The notes beneath the pieces were generated by a model. It searched no databases. It worked only from the letters and a program-made list of their open reading frames with translations, and was not told the DNA's origin. Shown one piece after another: positions 1 through 8,265 of a DNA stretch of 64,000 nucleotides. The stretch is from Streptomyces hokutonensis (GTDB lineage Bacteria; Actinomycetota; Actinomycetes; Streptomycetales; Streptomycetaceae). The stretch lies in contig NZ_BARG01000054.1 in NCBI RefSeq assembly GCF_000376565.1, positions 62,001-126,000 of the forward strand. Direction: 5' to 3'. The stretch's first letter is position 1. Every line of letters starts with the position of its first letter. Position numbers and translations under genes: made by a program.

Positions 1-721
1 CCAACGTCCCGACAACCCGCTCCTTGACCGGCTTGTCGAGCGTCTCGCCCACGAAGTCCTTGTTGGACAACGACACCAGCACCGGCCACCCCGTCTCGAC
101 CATCTCCCCGAGCCGCCGCGTCGCCTCCAGACTGTGCCGCGTGCTCTTCCCGAAGTCGTGCCCGGGATCGATCAGCACCGACTCCCTGGGCACACCCAGC
201 GAAACGGCCCGCTCGGCGAGCCCCAGGGTCACGCGCAGGATGTCGGCCATGACGTCGTCGTACGTCACCCGGTGCGGGCGTGTCCGGGGCTCGGCGCCGC
301 CCGCGTGGGTGCACACCAGCCCCACGCCGTACCGCGCGGCGACCTCCGCGAGCCGCGGATCGACGCCGCCCCACGCGTCGTTCAGGAGATCCGCGCCGGC
401 CTCGCAGACGGCCTCGCCGACCTCGTGCCGCCAGGTGTCGACGCTGATGATCACGTCGGGGAAGCGCCGCCGCACCTCGGCCACGAAACCGACCGTGCGG
501 CGCGCCTCCTCCTCGGCGGTGACCTCCTCGCCGGGGCCGGCCTTGACCCCGCCGATGTCGATGATGGCGGCGCCTTCGGCCACCGCGTGCTCCACGCGCG
601 CGAGGGCGGGCTCGTCGCGGAACGTCGCCCCCTGGTCGTAGAAGGAGTCCGGGGTCCGGTTCACGATCGCCATGATCACCGGCTCGTGCGCGTCGAATTC
701 ACGCCTGCCCAGCCTGAGCAT
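1..721 (-). CDS. folP2: Dihydropteroate synthase-like protein, FolP2 type (3' end outside window)
   Basis: About 240 residues are in the window and the C-terminus is lost at the left edge. The protein starts MLRLGRREF and has the DHPS (beta/alpha)8 signatures: IMAIVNRTPDSF, IIDIGG, IISVDTW, and IDPGHDFGKS. The late substrate loop, canonically SRKS, reads LSNKDFVGETL. That variant, plus the neighbours (DivIVA-domain protein, tag, DUF3117 as in Rv1207-Rv1211), points to the actinobacterial FolP2 paralog. FolP2 is not the main sulfonamide target and may not make dihydropteroate. ATG is at 721-719 with an AGGGG ribosome site. It faces away from the following gene, so the 135-bp gap carries divergent control. 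In mycobacteria gpgS is next door, which would lie just outside this window. Confidence 0.88.
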   Translation of the reverse strand, partial: MLRLGRREFDAHEPVIMAIVNRTPDSFYDQGATFRDEPALARVEHAVAEGAAIIDIGGVKAGPGEEVTAEEEARRTVGFVAEVRRRFPDVIISVDTWRHEVGEAVCEAGADLLNDAWGGVDPRLAEVAARYGVGLVCTHAGGAEPRTRPHRVTYDDVMADILRVTLGLAERAVSLGVPRESVLIDPGHDFGKSTRHSLEATRRLGEMVETGWPVLVSLSNKDFVGETLDKPVKERVVGTL

Positions 722-856
722 CCCCTGTGACCTCTCCTAGTACTGACCGGTCTTCAGCCGCCTGTGACCCTAACTGTCAGCGTCGCATGGCACGATCGGA
801 CCCTGACACATTCGGCTTCGGCACGTCCGACATCGACGCCCGTGGAGACTCCAGCG

Positions 857-1204
857 ATGTTCATGTTCCTGTTCCTGGTCGTCGGGCTGGCCGTCGTGGT
901 CGGCGCCGTGACCCTCTCGGTGATCGGCGGCGGCGAGAACGCCCCGCTGCCCGACGTCGCGCCCGAGCGCCTCGACGACGCGCTGCCCCCGGACCGGCCC
1001 GTCGACCAGGCCGACGTGGAGAGCATCCGCTTCCCGCTCGCCGTACGGGGCTACCGCATGGCCGAGGTGGACGACGCGCTGAGCCGCATCGCCGCCGAAC
1101 TCGCCGAGCGCGACGCCCGGATCGCCGACCTGGAGTCCGCGCTGGCGGGCGCGCAGAGCCACCGCGTCTCGATCGAGAAGCCCGCGGAAGGCGACCACCA
1201 GTGA
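857..1204 (+). CDS. Small DivIVA-domain membrane protein
   Basis: This protein has 115 residues. Residues 2-22 form a hydrophobic anchor (MFMFLFLVVGLAVVVGAVTL). They are followed by a DivIVA-like segment, IRFPLAVRGYRMAEVDDAL, and a short coiled coil of Ala, Glu and Arg. DivIVA N-terminal domains bind curved membrane. This one lacks the long coiled coil of true DivIVA, so it is a short membrane-anchored relative (Rv1209-like). I chose ATG 857 because the anchor begins there and a GGAGA site precedes it. A longer reading frame upstream has no ribosome site. Its stop overlaps the tag start by 4 nt (GTGA), so the two are probably translationally coupled. Confidence 0.85.
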   Translation: MFMFLFLVVGLAVVVGAVTLSVIGGGENAPLPDVAPERLDDALPPDRPVDQADVESIRFPLAVRGYRMAEVDDALSRIAAELAERDARIADLESALAGAQSHRVSIEKPAEGDHQ

Positions 1205-1776
1205 GCGACGCCGTGGCCGGTCCGGACGGAGGTCTGCGCTGCCCCTGGGCGCTGTCCACCGAGGACTACATCACGTACCACGACGAGGAGTGGGGCCGCC
1301 CGGTCCACGGCGACGACGCCCTCTACGAACGGCTCTCCCTGGAGGCCTTCCAGTCGGGCCTCTCCTGGATCACGATCCTGCGCCGCCGCGAGGGATTCCG
1401 GGCCGCGTTCGCGGGCTTCAAGATCGCGGAGGTCGCGACCTTCACGGACGCCGACCGCGAACGCCTGCTCCTCGACGCGGGCATCATCCGCAACCGCCTC
1501 AAGATCGACGCGACGATCGCCAACGCACGCGTGCTGGCCGACTGGGCGCCGGGCGAGCTCGACGAGTTCATCTGGTCTCACGCCCCCGAGCCGGGCCCGG
1601 CCCCGAAGACACTCGGGGACGTCCCGGCGGTCACGACGGAGTCGACGGCCCTGTCCAAGGCCCTGAAGAAGCGAGGCCTGAAGTTTGTCGGCCCGACAAC
1701 GGCGTACGCACTGATGCAGGCGTGCGGACTGGTGAACGACCACTTGGAAACCTGCGTAGCGAGAAGCGCCCCGTAA
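1201..1776 (+). CDS. tag: DNA-3-methyladenine glycosylase I
   Basis: This 191-residue base-excision repair enzyme removes 3-methyladenine from alkylated DNA. Family signatures seen are the N-terminal LRCPWAL (zinc Cys), YHDEEWGRP (zinc His and catalytic-region Glu), EAFQSGLSWITILRRR, and the C-terminal NDHLETC, which supplies the last His and Cys of the zinc snap. Its length matches the family (about 190). The start is GTG 1201, overlapping the upstream stop. A Streptomyces dispersed repeat begins at the stop codon. Confidence 0.95.
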   Translation: MSDAVAGPDGGLRCPWALSTEDYITYHDEEWGRPVHGDDALYERLSLEAFQSGLSWITILRRREGFRAAFAGFKIAEVATFTDADRERLLLDAGIIRNRLKIDATIANARVLADWAPGELDEFIWSHAPEPGPAPKTLGDVPAVTTESTALSKALKKRGLKFVGPTTAYALMQACGLVNDHLETCVARSAP

Positions 1777-1838
1777 GAGGCGCGGGGCTGTATCAATTCG
1801 CGGCTCCGCCGCGTGGGCGAGACCAGCCACAACGGACC
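1777..1838. repeat. Streptomyces dispersed palindromic repeat, copy 1
   Basis: The stretch between the tag and enoyl-CoA hydratase stop codons contains GGCGCGGGGCTG, the inverted pair CGCGGCTCCGCCGCG, and GACCAGCCACAACG. The first and last blocks recur in reverse complement at about 17820-17868. The region lies between convergent genes and can fold, so it may double as a bidirectional terminator. Confidence 0.6.
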
Positions 1839-1852
1839 CGCAGCTTCTGATC

Positions 1853-2656
1853 TCAGCGCCCCAAGTACTTCGGCGTCTCCTTGTTGACGAACGCCTCGAC
1901 AGCGATCGCATGATCCTCCGACGCGCCCGCCCGAGCCTGGAGTTCGTCCTCCTTCTCCAGCGTCTCCTCAAGGGTGTGCGAGAGGCCGTAGGCCACCGAC
2001 TCCTTCAGCGCCGCATAGGCAACCGTCGGCCCACCGGCCAACGCCCGCGCCACCTTCTCGGCCTCCGCGTGCAGCTCGCCCGCGGGCACGAGACGGTTGG
2101 CGATCCCCAGGTCGTACGCGTCCTGCGCCGTGATCGTGCGCGGGAACAGCAGCAGATCGGCGGCGCGCCCGGGACCGACGACCCTGGGCAGCGTCCAGGA
2201 GATGCCGGAGTCCGCGGTCAGCGCCACGCCCGCGAAGGAGGTGTTGAAGCCGGCTTTGTCCGACACCACGCGGTAGTCCGCGGCCAGCGCGAGCCCGAAG
2301 CCGGCCCCGGCCGCGACGCCGTTGACCCCGGCCACCACGGGCTTCGTCATCCCGGCCAGCGCCCGCACGATGGGGTTGTAGTGCTCCTTGACCGTGGTCA
2401 TGGTGGCCCCGGTCCCTGCCTCCCGGTCGGAGGCCAGCAGCGTGATGTGCTCCTTGAGGTCCTGGCCCACGCAGAACGCCCGCTCCCCGGCCGCGGTCAG
2501 CAGCACGGCCCGTACGGCGTCGTCGCCCGCCGCGGCCCGGACCGCCTCCCGGAGGGCGACCTTGGTCGCGATGTTCAGCGCGTTCATCGCCTCCGGGCGG
2601 TTCAGCGTGATCTTCGCGAGTCCGTCGCTCACCTCGTAGAGCACGGTGTCGGCCAT
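1853..2656 (-). CDS. Enoyl-CoA hydratase/isomerase family protein (PaaG-like)
   Basis: This 267-residue crotonase-fold enzyme probably acts on acyl-CoA in fatty or aromatic acid breakdown. The oxyanion-hole segments are present (ERAFCVGQDL; GVAAGAGFGLALAADYRV). In the active-site helix, ALTADSGISWTLPR carries Asp where hydratases have a second Glu. That is the PaaG and enoyl-CoA isomerase pattern, so isomerase is more likely than plain hydratase. Start is ATG 2656 with GGAGGGG upstream. The open frame runs further 5' without a ribosome site. It interrupts the folP2-tag-DUF3117 order known from mycobacteria. Confidence 0.9.
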   Translation of the reverse strand: MADTVLYEVSDGLAKITLNRPEAMNALNIATKVALREAVRAAAGDDAVRAVLLTAAGERAFCVGQDLKEHITLLASDREAGTGATMTTVKEHYNPIVRALAGMTKPVVAGVNGVAAGAGFGLALAADYRVVSDKAGFNTSFAGVALTADSGISWTLPRVVGPGRAADLLLFPRTITAQDAYDLGIANRLVPAGELHAEAEKVARALAGGPTVAYAALKESVAYGLSHTLEETLEKEDELQARAGASEDHAIAVEAFVNKETPKYLGR

Positions 2657-2889
2657 GGTGGGTCCCCTCCGGTGTCGCCGCTCCGGCGTACCGGTCGGTA
2701 CGCCCTGTGTCCGTAGGACAGCATGGCGGAGATCGCCGTCCACGCACCGGACCGTACGTGTGACCTGCGTCAAAGAATTCTGCGCCGGTTTCGGTCGGCG
2801 GGGGTCCGCGCGGCGGCGAAGTATCGCAGTCACATCGGCGAATTGAGTGGTTTTGCTCGCGCGCGTTGCCCAAGCGATGCCGACTGATG

Positions 2890-2920
2890 TTGGTCATCGG
2901 GTCCTGAGATGCGGGATAAT
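2890..2920 (+). promoter_or_regulatory. Candidate promoter for the DUF3117 gene
   Basis: TTGGTC (2890-2895) and GATAAT (2915-2920) are separated by 19 bp in the 375-bp gap between divergent genes. Transcription would start near 2927, giving a leader of about 100 nt. The -10 is strikingly AT-rich for this region, but the spacing is at the long end. I see no other gene in the gap. Confidence 0.4.
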
Positions 2921-3031
2921 GGCTTGGAAGCAATGTGTTCGATGCCGGTGACGCGTGTCTCATTAGGGGCCGCGCGTGCCCTCCATGGGGCCGTCGGCGA
3001 CGATGAGCTGGTTTCAGGAAGGGGAACGAGC

Positions 3032-3199
3032 ATGGCGGCCATGAAGCCGCGGACGGGCGATGGCCCGCTCGAGGTGACCAAGGAGGGGCGGGGCATCGTC
3101 ATGCGCGTTCCGCTCGAAGGCGGCGGTCGGCTCGTCGTCGAGCTGACCCCTGACGAGGCCGACGCGCTGGGCGACGCCCTCAAGAAGGTCGTCGGCTGA
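3032..3199 (+). CDS. DUF3117 protein (Rv1211-like), 55 residues
   Basis: This is a short, highly conserved actinobacterial protein of unknown function. It starts MAAMKPRTGDGPLEV and contains GRGIVMRVPLEGGGRLVVEL and a helical DEADALGDAL end. ATG 3032 follows an AAGGGG site; earlier in-frame starts lack one. In mycobacteria the homolog sits in the same tag neighbourhood. It ends just before a strong terminator. Codon use is typical of a core gene. No catalytic motif is visible. Confidence 0.9.
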   Translation: MAAMKPRTGDGPLEVTKEGRGIVMRVPLEGGGRLVVELTPDEADALGDALKKVVG

Positions 3200-3225
3200 C
3201 GCGGCGGAACGCGACCATACCCCTT

Positions 3226-3263
3226 CAGCTGCCCCGGCATCCGAGATGGTGCCGGGGCAGCTG
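3226..3263. terminator. Bidirectional terminator between DUF3117 and O-methyltransferase genes
   Basis: A perfect 14-bp stem, CAGCTGCCCCGGCA (3226-3239) with 3250-3263, closes a 10-nt loop and is followed by CTTTCCC. It lies between converging genes. Confidence 0.8.
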
Positions 3264-3286
3264 CTTTCCCGCGTTCTCACGGCGTT

Positions 3287-3919
3287 CTACCGCTTGACCG
3301 CGCACAGCAGTCCGTCGCCCACCGGGAGCAGCGACGGCACCAGCTCCGGGATCTCGCGCACCGCTCGCAATAGGTCGCGCAGCCGCAGCACCTCGGTCGG
3401 CTGCGGGCCCGAGTCGACGGTCCGGCCGTTGGCGAAGACGCCCTCGAAGACCACCAGGCCACCCGGACGCAGCAGGCGCAACGATTCAGCGAGATAGTCC
3501 AGGAACTCCTGCCGGTCGCCGTCGCAGAACACCAGGTCGTAACCGGCGTCCGCGAGCCGGGGCAGCACGTCCAGGGCGCGGCCCGGGATGAAGCGGGCCC
3601 GGTTGCTGGCGAAGCCGCAGGCGCGGAAGGCCTGGCGGGCGAACTGCTGGTGGTCCGGCTCCTGGTCGACGGTGGTCAGTACCCCGTCCGGCCGCATGCC
3701 GTGGAGAAGATGCATCCCGGACACGCCGGTCCCGGTACCGATCTCCGCCACCGCCTTCGCGTCCACGGTGGCGGCCAGCATCCGCAGCGCGGCGCCCGTG
3801 CCGGGCGACACCGAGCGCAGCCCTGCCTCGCGGGCCCGGTCCCGGGCCCAGCGCAGTGCTTCGTCCTCGGCGACATAGGCGTCGGCGAACGCCCAGCTCG
3901 TCTGCCGGTTGCCGGTAAT
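3287..3919 (-). CDS. O-methyltransferase, SAM-dependent (Rv1220c-like), ATT start
   Basis: This class I methyltransferase has 210 residues if started at 3919. The SAM loop EIGTGTGVSG is at 60-69. The acidic VDQEPDH and the metal-site-like DLVFCDGDRQEF follow, which is the catechol/caffeoyl-CoA O-methyltransferase fold. The first standard start (GTG 3811) would delete the conserved N-terminal helix SWAFADAYVAEDEALRW, matched in the mycobacterial homolog. Between the upstream stop and 3811 there is no ATG, GTG or TTG in frame. ATT at 3919-3917 has a GGAG core 6 nt upstream. It is divergent from sigE, as in mycobacteria. Substrate unknown. Confidence 0.85.
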   Translation of the reverse strand: MTGNRQTSWAFADAYVAEDEALRWARDRAREAGLRSVSPGTGAALRMLAATVDAKAVAEIGTGTGVSGMHLLHGMRPDGVLTTVDQEPDHQQFARQAFRACGFASNRARFIPGRALDVLPRLADAGYDLVFCDGDRQEFLDYLAESLRLLRPGGLVVFEGVFANGRTVDSGPQPTEVLRLRDLLRAVREIPELVPSLLPVGDGLLCAVKR

Positions 3920-4183
3920 GACCCTCTCCTGTCCCCGTGGTTGCCTGGGCGTGACTGTATCCGTTGGTGCCGGGAACCTGCTGATGGGACCGGGCGTTTA
4001 GAGGGGGAGGAATGCACTGGGGGACGCGGCCGGAGGGGAGAGCGGGGGATGAGGATGGATCAGGACGTCGAGCAACGGCGGGAGCAGGGGCCCGAGCATC
4101 GGCTCGTACCGCCGGAAGGTCGGTATGAGCGTGTATCAAATTCTCGTAAAACCCCTTATCCGGAGCTAACGGGCGAGGTGGCT

Positions 4184-4957
4184 ATGGTAGGGACTCCACT
4201 GGACACCACCAGAGCCGACAGGGGAGGTGCGGCTGTACCTGTGGATCGGGGAGGAGTGCTCCGGCGCTTTCTCGGATCGGCGGGCAGGCCGAAATCCGTG
4301 AACGACACCGCTGCTGACCACAGCCACGCCGCTGACCATGCCCAGACCGCGACCTTCTCCACCGACGCGGACGGGCAGGCGTGGACTCCGCCCACCTGGG
4401 AGGAGATCGTCAGCACCCACAGCGGCCGTGTGTACCGGCTCGCGTACCGCCTGACGGGGAACCAGCACGACGCCGAGGACCTGACACAAGAGGTCTTCGT
4501 CCGGGTCTTCCGTTCCCTGTCGACCTACACGCCCGGCACCTTCGAGGGCTGGCTGCACCGCATCACCACCAACCTCTTCCTGGACATGGTCCGCCGCAAG
4601 CAGCGCATCCGTTTCGACGCGCTCGGGGAGGACGCGGCCGAGCGCCTGCCCAGCCGCGAGCCGTCGCCCCAGCAGGTCTTCAACGACGCGCACTTCGACG
4701 CCGACGTCCAGCAGGCCCTGGACACCCTCGCGCCCGAGTTCCGGGCGGCGGTCGTCCTGTGCGACATCGAGGGCCTCTCGTACGAGGAGATCGCCGCGAC
4801 CCTGGGCGTCAAGCTCGGCACGGTCCGGTCCCGGATCCACCGTGGCCGCTCCCAGCTGCGCAAGGCCCTCGCACACCGCTCGCCGGAAGCACGGGCCGAG
4901 CGCCGTTCCTTCGTGGCGCGTGTGCCCGCGCTGGGGGGAGGGGGCGCGACCGCGTGA
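4184..4957 (+). CDS. sigE: ECF RNA polymerase sigma factor, mycobacterial SigE type
   Basis: This 257-residue envelope or stress sigma factor is a homolog of mycobacterial SigE, not of the S. coelicolor cell-wall SigE. Region 2 is at 75-145 (YRLAYRLTGNQHDAEDLTQEVFVRVF; GWLHRITTNLFLDMVRR). Region 4 is at 175-228 (LSYEEIAATLGVKLGTVRSRIHRGR). Residues 1-70 are a poorly conserved His/Asp-rich extension. ATG 4184 has a GAGGTG site, and internal starts cannot be excluded. The stop overlaps the anti-sigma start (GTGA), so partner levels are coupled. Mycobacterial SigE feeds back on its own gene, but I could not read a confident ECF promoter upstream. Confidence 0.93.
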   Translation: MVGTPLDTTRADRGGAAVPVDRGGVLRRFLGSAGRPKSVNDTAADHSHAADHAQTATFSTDADGQAWTPPTWEEIVSTHSGRVYRLAYRLTGNQHDAEDLTQEVFVRVFRSLSTYTPGTFEGWLHRITTNLFLDMVRRKQRIRFDALGEDAAERLPSREPSPQQVFNDAHFDADVQQALDTLAPEFRAAVVLCDIEGLSYEEIAATLGVKLGTVRSRIHRGRSQLRKALAHRSPEARAERRSFVARVPALGGGGATA

Positions 4958-5928
4958 GTGGATCACGTCCTACGCCTGCGGAGCAGCATCTGGGAGACCG
5001 ACTTTCCGCCCTGGTGGACGGGGAGCTCGGTCATGAGTCGCGCGATCGCGTACTGGCGCACCTGGCCACCTGCACGAAGTGCAAGGCCGAGGCCGACGCG
5101 CAGCGCCGACTGAAGAACGTGTTCGCGGAGATGGCCCCGCCGCCGCCCTCCGAGAGCTTTCTGGCGCGCCTCCAGGGACTCCCCGGGGGAGACGGCGACT
5201 CGGACGCCGAGGAACCGCCCGGCGGGGGACTCTTCGCCGGAGCCGGTTTCTTCGGCGTGAAAAGAGACGGCCCGCTCGACGCGTTCGAGTTCGGCTACGT
5301 CCCCGCGGGCCCGCACGCCGCGAGCGCCCTGACCCCTTCGTCCGCACCGGCCCGCGAAGGCTTCCGCATCCATGACGTCAGCCGGCACGACAGCGACCGC
5401 TCCGCCTCGCGCGGCATGCGGTTCGCGTTCGTCGCCGCCGGCGCGGTCTCGCTGGCCGCGATCGCCCTGGGCGGGGTCGCCACGGTCACACCGGGCGACA
5501 CCGCGGCCGAAGCGCGGGGCGGCGCGGGAGTGACCCCGGCCCGCACCCAGGGCACGGGTGCCGCGGCCACCGACTCCGGGCGCCGCCGTGGCGTAGGGCC
5601 CCTGCTCGCCCAGGGCACGAGCCAGCGGTCGATGCTCGGCGACACCCCGATGGCCCCGACCTCCGTCTCCGCGCCGCTGCTGCCCGGGGTGCCGTCCCCG
5701 GCGGTCGTCCGGGGCGACGACGAGGTCATGCACACGCTGACCGCGCCCGTCGTGGCCGGTGCGGCGGTCATGTCCCCGCTGATACGCCCGCTCAACACGA
5801 ACCCGCCGGTCGCCCTCACCTCGTGGTCCACGGCCCCCGATGTCATGGCCCCCGGCCTGCTGCGGGCACCCGACACCACCTCTTCCCCCACTCCGTCCCC
5901 CTCCGCCTCCTCCCGCCCCCCGCGCTGA
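4954..5928 (+). CDS. rseA: Anti-sigma factor, membrane-anchored zinc-finger (RseA-like)
   Basis: This protein has 324 residues. An N-terminal ZAS domain carries LSALVDGELG and H36-x3-C40-x2-C43, the zinc-binding anti-sigma signature, which would hold SigE inactive in the cytoplasm. A hydrophobic segment (MRFAFVAAGAVSLAAIALGG, around residue 155) is a likely membrane span. The roughly 150-residue extracytoplasmic part is Pro/Ala/Ser/Thr-rich and low in complexity. GTG 4954 overlaps the sigE stop by 4 nt. The protein is about twice the length of mycobacterial RseA (about 150), with the excess C-terminal. Confidence 0.9.
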   Translation: MSGSRPTPAEQHLGDRLSALVDGELGHESRDRVLAHLATCTKCKAEADAQRRLKNVFAEMAPPPPSESFLARLQGLPGGDGDSDAEEPPGGGLFAGAGFFGVKRDGPLDAFEFGYVPAGPHAASALTPSSAPAREGFRIHDVSRHDSDRSASRGMRFAFVAAGAVSLAAIALGGVATVTPGDTAAEARGGAGVTPARTQGTGAAATDSGRRRGVGPLLAQGTSQRSMLGDTPMAPTSVSAPLLPGVPSPAVVRGDDEVMHTLTAPVVAGAAVMSPLIRPLNTNPPVALTSWSTAPDVMAPGLLRAPDTTSSPTPSPSASSRPPR

Positions 5929-6005
5929 CCGGCCCCTGCACCGCACCCCGCCGACCTGGTTGAATCCGGGGAGTACGGGGTGGCACGGCGGGCGGTGGGG
6001 AGCAC

Positions 6006-7415
6006 ATGAACGAGGAGACACCGAAGCCGAAGTGGTGGGGCCGAGGGCGGGCGGTGACGCCCGGTGTGGCCGTGAGCGGTGAAGTCGCTTCCGCCGACGC
6101 CGACTTCGAACCGGAGCGCCCTGCACAGGAGCCCGGCGACGCCCCACAGGCCCCCACAACGGCCTCCGGCGTTCCCGCCCCACGTGATCCCACCCCCGAC
6201 GCCGTTCCCGACCCCTGGCACCGCTACGACCCCTGGGCACCCGCACCGCTGGTCGCCCCCCTCCAACAGACCGGCGCCGCATCCCCGACCCACCAGCAGC
6301 GCCGCAACCGCACCCGGAAACTCCTCGTCGTCTCCGGGCTGGTGCTCGCCCTGGTCTCCGGGGGCGTCGGAGGTGTCGTAGGGGCGTATCTCGAGCGGGA
6401 CGGTGTCGGTGGAGACGTCGTGTTGCCGCAGGCCGGTGCGGAGAGCGGTGGGCGGGCGGCCGGGAGCGTGGCCGGGATTGCGGCCAGGGCGCTGCCCAGT
6501 GTGGTGACCCTGCATGTGACCGGGGACGAGGAGTCGGGGACCGGTACCGGGATCGTGCTGGACACGCGGGGGCACATCCTCACCAACAACCACGTCGTGC
6601 AGCCCGCGGGCGGCGACGGCGAGATATCCGTGAGCTTCAGCGGGGGACAGACCGCCAGGGCCAAGGTCGTCGGGCACGACACCGGGTACGACCTCGCCGT
6701 GGTGCAGGTGAGCCGGGTGCGCGGGCTCAGGCCGATGCCCCTCGGCAACTCCGACAACGTGCGGGTCGGCGACCCCGTCGTGGCGATCGGCGCGCCCTTC
6801 GACCTCGACAACACCGTGACCGCCGGGATCATCAGCGCCAAGGACCGGCCCATCACGGCCGGCGGCGACGCGGCGGACGGGAGCGACGTCTCGTACGTCG
6901 ACGCCCTGCAGACCGACGCGCCCATCAACCCGGGCAACTCCGGCGGGCCGCTGCTCGACGCCCAGGGGCGGGTCGTGGGGATCAACTCGGCCATCCGGTC
7001 CGCCGACGACGGGACCTACACGGGCGACGGCCAGGCCGGTTCCATCGGGCTCGGCTTCGCCATCCCCGTCAACCAGGCCAAGCGCGTCGCCGAGGAACTG
7101 ATCAACACCGGGAAGGCCACCCACCCGGTCATCGGCGTCACCCTCGACATGGACTACTCCGGGGACGGCGCCCGCGTCGCGACGAAGGGCAGCGACGGCG
7201 GCCCCGCCGTCACGGCCGGCGGCCCCGGTGCCAAAGCCGGGCTCAAGGCGGGCGACGTCATCACCGAGGTCGACGGCGAGCGGGTCCACTCGGGCGACGA
7301 ACTCATCGTGAGGACCCGCGCGCACCGCCCCGGCGACCACCTGCGGCTGACTCTCCGGCGGGGCGGCAAAGACATGACCGTGTCGCTCGTTCTGGGCTCC
7401 TCGACCGGCGATTGA
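6006..7415 (+). CDS. htrA: HtrA/DegP-type trypsin-like serine protease with PDZ domain
   Basis: This is a 469-residue membrane-tethered protease. The N-terminal 100 residues are disordered and Pro-rich. The membrane span is at 106-127. The protease domain follows with the triad H196 (TNNHVV), D229 (GYDLAVV) and S312 (NPGNSGGPL). A PDZ domain is at about 350-465 (GLKAGDVITEVDG). HtrA proteases degrade misfolded envelope proteins. Placement after sigE-rseA matches the mycobacterial stress operon, where it may also act on the anti-sigma pathway. ATG 6006 has a GGTGGGGAG site 77 nt after rseA. Confidence 0.95.
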   Translation: MNEETPKPKWWGRGRAVTPGVAVSGEVASADADFEPERPAQEPGDAPQAPTTASGVPAPRDPTPDAVPDPWHRYDPWAPAPLVAPLQQTGAASPTHQQRRNRTRKLLVVSGLVLALVSGGVGGVVGAYLERDGVGGDVVLPQAGAESGGRAAGSVAGIAARALPSVVTLHVTGDEESGTGTGIVLDTRGHILTNNHVVQPAGGDGEISVSFSGGQTARAKVVGHDTGYDLAVVQVSRVRGLRPMPLGNSDNVRVGDPVVAIGAPFDLDNTVTAGIISAKDRPITAGGDAADGSDVSYVDALQTDAPINPGNSGGPLLDAQGRVVGINSAIRSADDGTYTGDGQAGSIGLGFAIPVNQAKRVAEELINTGKATHPVIGVTLDMDYSGDGARVATKGSDGGPAVTAGGPGAKAGLKAGDVITEVDGERVHSGDELIVRTRAHRPGDHLRLTLRRGGKDMTVSLVLGSSTGD

Positions 7416-7614
7416 CAGAAACGTCACAGGTGAGAGCCCCGCGCCCCGTCCCACTAGGCAAACAACCCGGAAAACCGGTCCTGTACACCCACTCGTAGCC
7501 CACGGGACAGTACCGGTCGGGTGGGATCGCCGGGTACCGTGGACCCGGCCCGGACCACGGAAGACGCGCACCGACCACCGAGGGCCGCGGACCGAGGATC
7601 GCAAGGAGCTTCAG

Positions 7615-8043
7615 GTGTTCAATGACATAGGACCGCTCGAGCTGGTGACGATCATTGTGCTCGCCGTGCTCGTCTTCGGTCCGGACAAGCTCCCGAAGGT
7701 CATCCAGGACGTCATGCGGACGATCCGGAAGATCCGAGAGTTCTCGGAGAGCGCCAAGGCGGACATCCGCGAGGAACTGGGCCCGGACTTCAAGGACTTC
7801 GACTTCGAGGACCTCAACCCCAAGACGTTCCTGCGCAAGCAGCTGGACAACGACGAGCTGGGGCTCAAGGAGATCCGCAACGGCTTCGACCTGAAGAAGG
7901 AGATGGCCGAGGTCACGGAGGCGGTGCAGAGCGCCGACACTCCGAGTTCCCCGCCCGCTTCCGGTGGTCGTCTCGACATGACCAAGAAGCCCGAGGACCC
8001 CGAGAAGGACGAGCGCCCGCCCTTCGACGCGGACGCCACCTGA
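7615..8043 (+). CDS. tatB: Twin-arginine translocase subunit TatB
   Basis: This 142-residue protein has the TatB layout: a single span at 5-22, the hinge FGPDKLPK, an amphipathic helix (VIQDVMRTIRKIREFSESAKADI), then a charged disordered tail rich in Asp, Glu and Pro. TatB helps bind twin-arginine precursors in the TatBC receptor. The start is GTG 7615 with AAGGAG. It follows htrA after a 199-bp gap, which suggests its own promoter. The locus order sigE-rseA-htrA-tatB is conserved in mycobacteria. Confidence 0.93.
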   Translation: MFNDIGPLELVTIIVLAVLVFGPDKLPKVIQDVMRTIRKIREFSESAKADIREELGPDFKDFDFEDLNPKTFLRKQLDNDELGLKEIRNGFDLKKEMAEVTEAVQSADTPSSPPASGGRLDMTKKPEDPEKDERPPFDADAT

Positions 8044-8265
8044 CCCTCCCGCGCGGCTCCCGAAGCGCTCCCCACGTGACGCGTTTCATACGTTTGCCAT
8101 GCCCTCGTACGGCCTGAACACGGCCTCCGGGCGCCTCACGCGCCGGGCGCTTTCCGGGCTGCCTCCCACGAGGTGGCTATGCTGCCGAGTTGTTGTGCGG
8201 ACCGGGCGAGTCGCCCGAAGGGGGGCGGGCCGCCCCGGTCCGACGAGAGCGAGGAGGCGTCCGGC

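Noticed and set aside
4060..4183. ECF-type autoregulatory promoter before sigE
   Set aside because: A GGAA-like element is present but the spacing to any GTT-type -10 is wrong, so no claim is made.
5295..7604. 769-codon minus-strand frame opposite rseA and htrA
   Set aside because: It is antisense shadow of the protease gene, whose triad is intact.
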